A DNA stretch of 64,000 bases. It comes from Coix lacryma-jobi var. lacryma-jobi. Taxonomy: Eukaryota > Streptophyta > Magnoliopsida > Poales > Poaceae. The notes below the pieces were generated by a model that was given only the letters and a program-made list of their open reading frames with translations, had not been told where the DNA came from and searched no databases. The translations under genes and the position numbers were made by a program. Shown piece by piece: positions 58,011 to 64,000 of this stretch. The number at the start of each line of letters is the position of its first letter. Position 1 is the first letter of the stretch. The stretch spans positions 97,342,649-97,406,648 of the forward strand of contig CM019830.1 in the NCBI GenBank assembly GCA_009763385.1. The letters are read 5' to 3'.

Positions 58011-60480
58011 TGAAGGACCGAAATGGCGACCAGAGGGGGGGTGAATGGGAGCCGTAAAATTTCATTTGAAATGTTTAGGCCTCTGTCCCAAAAAATTAAC
58101 CCCAAGAGCAAAGCCGACACGGGTGATGTCCACAACCCAAGAGATTGGGTGGATGCTCCCAAGGAACATAGCGGGACACCACAAGAATTCCCTTGCCCAA
58201 GTTTACGCAAGTCAACTAGTGACAAGATGAACTTTGGGTAACCTCAACCTCCCCCGAGCAATGCGAGGGGGATTCAGGCTTTTTCGCAAAGCGGGAAGCC
58301 CAATTTCTATGGAGCACGGAGTCGGGAATCCAACGCAAAAAGCGGATCTCAAAACGGAGCTCGAACGCAAAAGATACGGACGAAAACGTGCGCTGTCTGC
58401 ACTGAGCAGACTCTGGTGGTGTGTCCGATCAATAAGGACCGGACGCGTCCGGTCACAAAAGTCCCGTTTCAGGAGCTCTCTGTGTTGGACCGGACTCTCA
58501 GTGAGACAGCGTCCGGTCAACACCAAACTAGCGTCCGATCACTACTACTCGATGAACAGTAGTAGCGATGCGTCCGGTCACGAAGCAACAAGCGTGTCCG
58601 ATCGCACAAAACACTCTCTGGAGCTAACCGGACTCAATACGGGGTGCGTCCGGTCATGTTCAGGTCAGCGTCCGGTCACCATGCGCGAACTGGACTGCGC
58701 TGGTGTTCCACGACCGGACTCTAACAGGCTGAGTCCGGTCACTACGATGCAGCGTCCGGTCACCCCGAGCAACCCTCTGTTAGTCCACCGAATTGACCCC
58801 ATCTCCCTCATATCAAAAGCACTTGGGCTCAAATTCTGTGTGAGGGGTCACAAGGATGTTATTGAGCTACTCCTAAGAGATCTTGGCTCGAACCTAACTC
58901 CAAATCGGTGAATCGAAGAAAACGGTGAAGAACGGGCAAGAACTCGATCCCAAAACTAAATCCGACCGATCTATAAGTTCGGGAGGTATTAGAGAAATTC
59001 CTTCGGTAGAAAGAAAACTCTCATGAAACTACACAAGATGGTTCAAACGAACTCGCAAAACATCCTTTGAAACAACCGATTTCGTGAAGAGCAAAAGAGG
59101 GGAAAATGTGCAACGCGAAGAACAAAATCGCAAGACAAAGTAAAGCTTGAATTTGATCCTTAGATTCAGCAAGATGAAGGATTGATTAAGCACTCGGTGT
59201 CAGGTTACAAGACACTCCTCGCAACAACAAAGCTAGAATGGAAAAAAGCTCAAGAACAAGAGCCCTCTCTCTCCTCTAACCCTAGCCTTCTCTCACGAGA
59301 ACAAAATGAGTGTGGCACCGTCCAAGGATAGCTGCCCTGACCAGCCCCTTCACATATATATAGGCGCACGTCCGAAGACCAAAACGCCCTCACATGAAGC
59401 ACTAAACCCAAATATCCCCAGGGGTAAAACTGTCCAACCCTAGCAGTTTTCATCTGACGGCCACGCGCCTTCTCATCCTTTGCTTCGCCTTGACGCAAGC
59501 TCCAGGATGCCGCCACGTGCCGTCACGTGGACCACCGCGCCTCCTCACCGATAGCTTCGCCGCAACGCAAGCCTCTCGGTGCCGCCACGCGTCGACCGAT
59601 CCGCATAGGAACCTCCGCTCGATTTTGAGGGCCAAACCGGTAAACCTGCCAGCCCAGGTTTTGAGGCCCAAACCTGGAAACCGTCCTCCCTGAGTTTTGA
59701 GGCCCAAACTCAGAAAACCGCCAGCCCAGGTTTTGAGGCCCAAACCTGGAAACTGTCCAGCCCGAGTTTTGAGGCCCAAACTCGGAAAACCGCCAGCCCA
59801 GGTTTTGAGGCCCAAACCTAGAAACCATCCATCCCGAGTTTTGAGGCCCAAACTCGGAAACCGGCCACCCCGAGTTTTGAGGCCCAAACTCAAAAACCGT
59901 CGAGCATAGGTTTTTGAGGCTCAACTACCGAACCCGCACCGTAGATGGGATGTGGTTCGCACACCCTGACCACCGGCACCGAAGCCGATGCATGTCCAGC
60001 CTCCACGCCGGACACAACGCCTTCGCCATCCTTCTTGACTCGGCCGACGGCACTTGCCCCGCACGCAAGCCCATGTCCCGCCTCCCCCCATGTGCCACGA
60101 CGCCATCGCTTCCTCCCGACTCGGCCGATGCATCGCACATCCCCATGTGCACTTGCTCGCCGATGCCACGTGTCAGCTACCACAACTGGTCCTCTGGCCT
60201 CTCGGTCCGTTGGTCCAAGCCTCGCGTCCGCCCATCACCGCTCTGGGTCCATCGGCATGGCACGTCCGCCGCACGACACACCCATCCTTCATCGCTCCCG
60301 GTTCGTCGGCACGACATGTCTCTACTTGACCTTCACCTCGCCATTGACCACTGTCTCCGAGCTCCACACCTGCACATCAACACAACCAAGAGACACATGT
60401 TGCACACGCACACCAACACGTGAAACACTCCACAACTCAACGCCACCGGTTAGTCATAGACATTAAGCGCATAACAAATA
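58011..60480 (-). repeat. Third Maximus-type LTR, antisense, probably solo or truncated
   Basis: In plus orientation it starts TGAAGGACC, then the G-tract, GTCCGGTC/GACCGGAC palindromes (58430-58770) and a hairpin array (59612-59930). The distal region resembles the start of the other LTRs only loosely, so the edge near 60480 is approximate. No purine tract, primer site or repeat of the flank CAAGG is found beyond it, so I cannot prove a clean solo LTR. Confidence 0.7.
59612..59930. repeat. Expanded hairpin array in the third LTR (about nine units)
   Basis: Units of [stem]-TTTTGAGGCCCAAA-[stem] about 34-36 bp apart with stems CCAGG/CCTGG, TGAG/CTCA and CGAG/CTCG. Loops are almost all GAGGCCC. 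The two end units are decayed. Confidence 0.9.
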
Positions 60481-60987
60481 ATGACTCAACCCTTTGTTGC
60501 TGACCCCTTCTGGGGCAACAATTTTGAAGCTTCTTCTTCCCATTCGGTCCCAATGGGAAGGTCTCTGTTATAACCTCCTGCAGTTGTTTCAATGGATGTT
60601 CCAGACCCTGTCACTTTCCGAACCATGATTACCTCTGCTGAATCTGAAGTCTTGGTTGGGGTTGATGCTGTTGATATTCGTGCAGACATTCAAATTGACC
60701 CACCAACTGTTCCTATTGTCAAAACCAAGAGGTCTAGGAAGAGGCCAACACCAGTGGTGGATGATGAACTGAAGAGAAGCATTAGGCTTCATAAACCTCC
60801 TAGATTTCAGCTTTTGGAGTTGGATGAAAGATCTAGGCCTCGGGTAGTTGCCACCAATAGCACAAAAGCCTTGAAGAATCATTTGCAGATGATTGCAGAA
60901 GATATTGCCCCAGAAGCTACGATGATACCTGTGGAGGTCATGCAAACCATAGCAGTGCAGTTCTGTGGTGTTCCTCCTGAGGAGGTC
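60481..60987 (+). pseudogene. Orphan open frame, possibly LINE ORF1-related
   Basis: One frame runs from ATG 60481 (MTQPFVADPFWGNNFE) through a TAA near 60571 and on from ATG 60592 for 139 codons (MDVPDPVTFRTMITSAESE) to the next LTR, which cuts it. It contains a basic KTKRSRKRP stretch and DDELKRSIRLHKP. Similar basic 'RRSxRL' motifs occur near the ends of plant LINE ORF1-type proteins, but the link is weak. The end NTLGV is contributed by the inserted LTR. No function is assigned. Confidence 0.4.
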
Positions 60988-63549
60988 TGTAACACCCTAG
61001 GTGTTTGACGCCAGACGGGGAGTCAGTTTGATCACAGACATGGTCTGTCAGGTGATGCTCTAGAGATATTTTCTAGTAATGTGAACGGCGACAGAAGTGT
61101 TGGGATGAATCGCGGAGATAGAGCCACAGTTTGAATAATTCCGGAAATAATTAACAGCGCGAGTCAATAATGATTGCCCAATTTTGGAATATTCAAGATT
61201 ACTGCTAAACATGACTTTTTCATGTGTCCCGCTTCAGTTCCTATCTATAGTGATTGGTAGAAAAGTTTCACGAAGTTTGGAATCAAAAAGTCACATGAAA
61301 TGATGAGTCACAGCTTGACCTATAATCACAAATTAAGTGAAGAAGATCAGTTGAGTTCGACCGAGTCTTCTAATTATGCTCAATCAATTATTTATGGACT
61401 CACGAGCAAAAGTTATGAAAGTTTTATGTTGAGCAGACGAACGGAAAATATTCCGACCGACGAGAGACCGTAATGTGGATCCTACCGGGTGACCGCTTTG
61501 ACCGGAGTTGAACGGTATATTCGGGTGTTTGCATGTTAGTGCGCCTTAAACAAAAGTTTTAGTACAGATCGAAAGGAACAAATTTCGTTTTATGGCCGAG
61601 ACCTGGATCGATGCCGAAAAGGGTGAAAATGAGGCTCGCAAGACATGAGATACAACGCAGTTTTTTTCAGGTTTGGGAAATCAGTTAAGTCTGTACTGCA
61701 AAACTGGAATTTCGGTCACCGCGAAGCTACCGTCGACGATCGTTACCGGGCAAACCATTGGGAATCTGACCAAGTGCCTTTAACAAAAGTTGGAGTACTC
61801 GGCGAGACGACGACAGCAAAATTAGTTTGGTCGAAATCGGAGTCTGTTTGTGCAGTGTTTGCAATTTTGGAGTTTGACCAAAAGTTTCCGGAAACCTGAC
61901 AATTTGGGAAAGAAATTGGGGAAAAACTTCACGGGAGTTCTTCCCGAGGTCGCGCCCGCGCCCCGGGGCCTCGCCTGCTGCGCCCGTCCCCTCCCTGGCG
62001 CGCGCCCCCTTCCTCACGCAAAAAACCGAGGTCTTTTCTTCGGTCTCCCTCCCATCCTCATTCACTCGGTCTCTTCTCCAGAAAGCAATAGTTTCCCCTT
62101 CATTGTAGAAACAGAAGAGCAGCCATGGCCACTTCTTCCCTCCCAGCAAGCCGGCCATTCTCCTGTCTGCTCGTCTCCATCCTGCCTTCCTCCTCTTGAT
62201 AACAGTAGCAGTGCAGCATACCTCTTTCTCTTTCACTTCCTCCTCCCATGGACGAGCAGCAGACCCGTTTCTCCTTTCCCTCCTCCCTGCGCGCCAACGG
62301 CTGAAGCCGCGGCTTCCTGCGCCCGCGGTCGCGGCTCTTTTCTGGCCGCCGGCCTGCAAGAGCAGGCAGCAGCGCCGGAGGAAGCCGCCGGCAGGGCGCC
62401 CAGCAGGCAGCAGCCCGGCACCCAACCCTAGCCCGAGCCCGGCCTTCCTTCCCCAAGCAGAAGCTCGCATCTCCGTCGTCTTCTGTCGTCTCCGGTGAAA
62501 ACGAAGGTGAAGGACCATCTAGCGAAGCTGAAACAACTTGTTGGGTTTTATGTTAAGTGTCATGACTCATGTGTTTTTCTAATTAGTCCCTAAATAATTT
62601 CTGCAGGTTCTAGGGTTCCCGATGTAAAAGAGTTTTCTGTTTTCCGTTTTTGTTTAATTAAGCAAATCTGGCTGAAAGTTGTAAAATACGTAGTAAATCG
62701 TAGGAATGTCAAAAAATTGCAAGTGAGGACATTTTGGAATCCTCGTGAAAAGTACTGTCCAGTGAATGTTTTATATGATGTGTGTTAGTGGATAGTTTCT
62801 GCTGTAATGATTTATTTGTGTTAAATAGCATTAAATAGGGATAAAATGATATCTACTGTTGTATTGCTTAGTTTGCTGTGAAATTTTTATGGTAGGCTTG
62901 TCATGTCTCATGTGTACTGTGATAAAAATTGCAGGATTTGTGGTGCAAGTATGATTTAGTTATATATTTATCTTGTTTTCAGCTCTTTAAATAGATTAAA
63001 ATGAATTGTGGTAAATGTTTGCATGTAAAAATGGATATGATGGTTCTACTGCCTTTCTATGATGTTGTTGTAGCTTATATAATTTTATCATGGCCATGGG
63101 ATTGCTAAAAATATGTTTTGTAGATTTATCTTGCTCTCACATGCTTTTTGTGAATAAATCTTGCCATGATTTTAATAATAAATTATAATACCTGAGCATG
63201 TAATATTTTACAGTAGTCATGATTTGGCATTATCTATCCTGAGTAAAAATATGAGCCCCAAATTATGTGTTTGCAACATCACTTAAGATAATGCCTTTGT
63301 TTGTTAGTTATTTAATTAATAAAAGCATATTGGTAAATGAAAATGTATATGTTGAAATGATTACCTTTGTTGCATGTTATCTAAGATAAGTATTGTTTGC
63401 TCATGTTTATAAGTGTTTGATGATGTCATAGCTATATGTGTGCTCACATGCTAATCAATAAGTAATGAAGTAATTTATTAATATGCTGAAATTGCTGCAT
63501 GCACAGTTTCTGTAGAGGTGATTAGTGCGTGAGGAAAATGATGTTTTCT
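60988..63549 (+). repeat. Tekay-like gypsy LTR, start only
   Basis: Begins TGTAACACCCTAGG after AGGTC, similar to the Tekay LTR start, and shows the same layout of a GC-rich block (about 61930-62470) followed by an AT-rich block. The Maximus LTR at 63550 interrupts it. No second LTR is in the window, so its length is unknown. Confidence 0.6.
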
Positions 63550-64000
63550 TGCGGATACATGGGTGTATGCCGAGTCTTTGAGTGATGAGTGATTGTCAAC
63601 TTGGATAATGCGCATGTTCTTTGGCTTGTGTTGTGCAGGTGTCGACCACGGAGACAGTGATCGAGGGCAAGGTGAAGGTCAAGTAGAGACGTGCCGTGCC
63701 GACAGACCGGGAGCGGTGAAGGGCGGACGTGAGGCTTGGACTGAGGGACCGGTGGCCTGAGGATCAGCTATGGTGGCTGGCAGCCTGGGACGGCGACGAT
63801 CAAAGACTTGTGGGACATGGTGTTGCTCGGGAGGACTGGGGACACGTGTCCGTGGACGGGGTGCACGGGCGGTGCATCCCTTCTACAGCGTCGGTTTGGT
63901 GGTAGAGCCAGAGAAAAACCATCAGGTGGACGGTTTCTAGGTTTGGGCCTCAAAACCTAGGCGCGGATGGTTTACGAGTTTGGCCACAAAACTCGGGCTG
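63550..64000 (+). repeat. Maximus-type LTR start, cut by window end
   Basis: TGCGGATACATGGGTGTATG matches the LTR start of B1 and C. The hairpin array begins near 63940, its first unit with stem CTAGG/CCTAG. Confidence 0.85.

Noticed and set aside
61727..62518. 263-codon minus-strand frame as a host gene
   Set aside because: It lies in the GC-rich part of the Tekay-like LTR, is low-complexity and overlaps other equal-length frames.

Overview
The window looks like intergenic heterochromatin of a large grass genome, probably a panicoid. It is almost wall to wall LTR retrotransposons: Ty3/gypsy Athila-like, Tat-like and chromodomain Tekay/Del-like elements, and Ty1/copia SIRE/Maximus-like elements with LTRs near 2 kb. 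I found no convincing host gene, tRNA, rRNA, CRISPR array or bacterial feature. Species and family assignments are inferred from domain content and architecture, without a database search.

Left part (1-19494). A pol-less Athila-like element (gag-protease at 11-997, long 3' region, LTR from 2785) is split by a young 12.2-kb Tat-like element, called T1 here (3864-16049, TSD ATAGA, 644-bp LTRs with three differences seen by eye). T1 has a broken gag-pol on the + strand, three tandem arrays, and a large intact antisense gene that appears to have its own TATA box and two introns. The Athila LTR resumes at 16055 and ends at 16768, followed by a primer-binding region. Then come a Maximus LTR fragment, about 0.9 kb I cannot assign, an antisense Maximus gag fragment, and the 5' LTR plus gag start of another gypsy element.

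Centre (19495-57937). This is a nest proved by target-site duplications. Copia element C (- strand, TSD ACGAC/ATGAC) sits inside the gypsy gag. A Tekay-like chromovirus (27759-54724, TSD GTCGT, 4.4-kb LTRs) sits inside the gag of C. Copia element B1 (32403-44004, TSD AAAAC) sits inside the leader of Tekay. LTR divergence by eye falls in the expected order: C most, then Tekay, then B1.

Right part (57938-64000). A short continuation of the interrupted gypsy gag is followed by a third Maximus-type LTR, an orphan open frame of about 0.5 kb, the start of another Tekay-like LTR, and a further Maximus LTR that runs off the window.

The main discoveries are these. (1) The Tekay extra ORF begins with a 28-residue copy or mimic of the histone H3 tail, keeping the positions of K4, K9, K14 and K27. 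(2) The antisense gene of T1, from an unrelated lineage, also begins with an H3-like N terminus, at the first AUG after its predicted promoter. (3) Every Maximus LTR carries an array of short hairpins whose stems change in a compensatory way around a constant loop. (4) The same LTRs carry clusters of palindromes built from CGGAC/GTCCG half-sites, with subfamily-specific spacing. None of the gag-pol genes is intact, so any present activity would depend on proteins supplied in trans.
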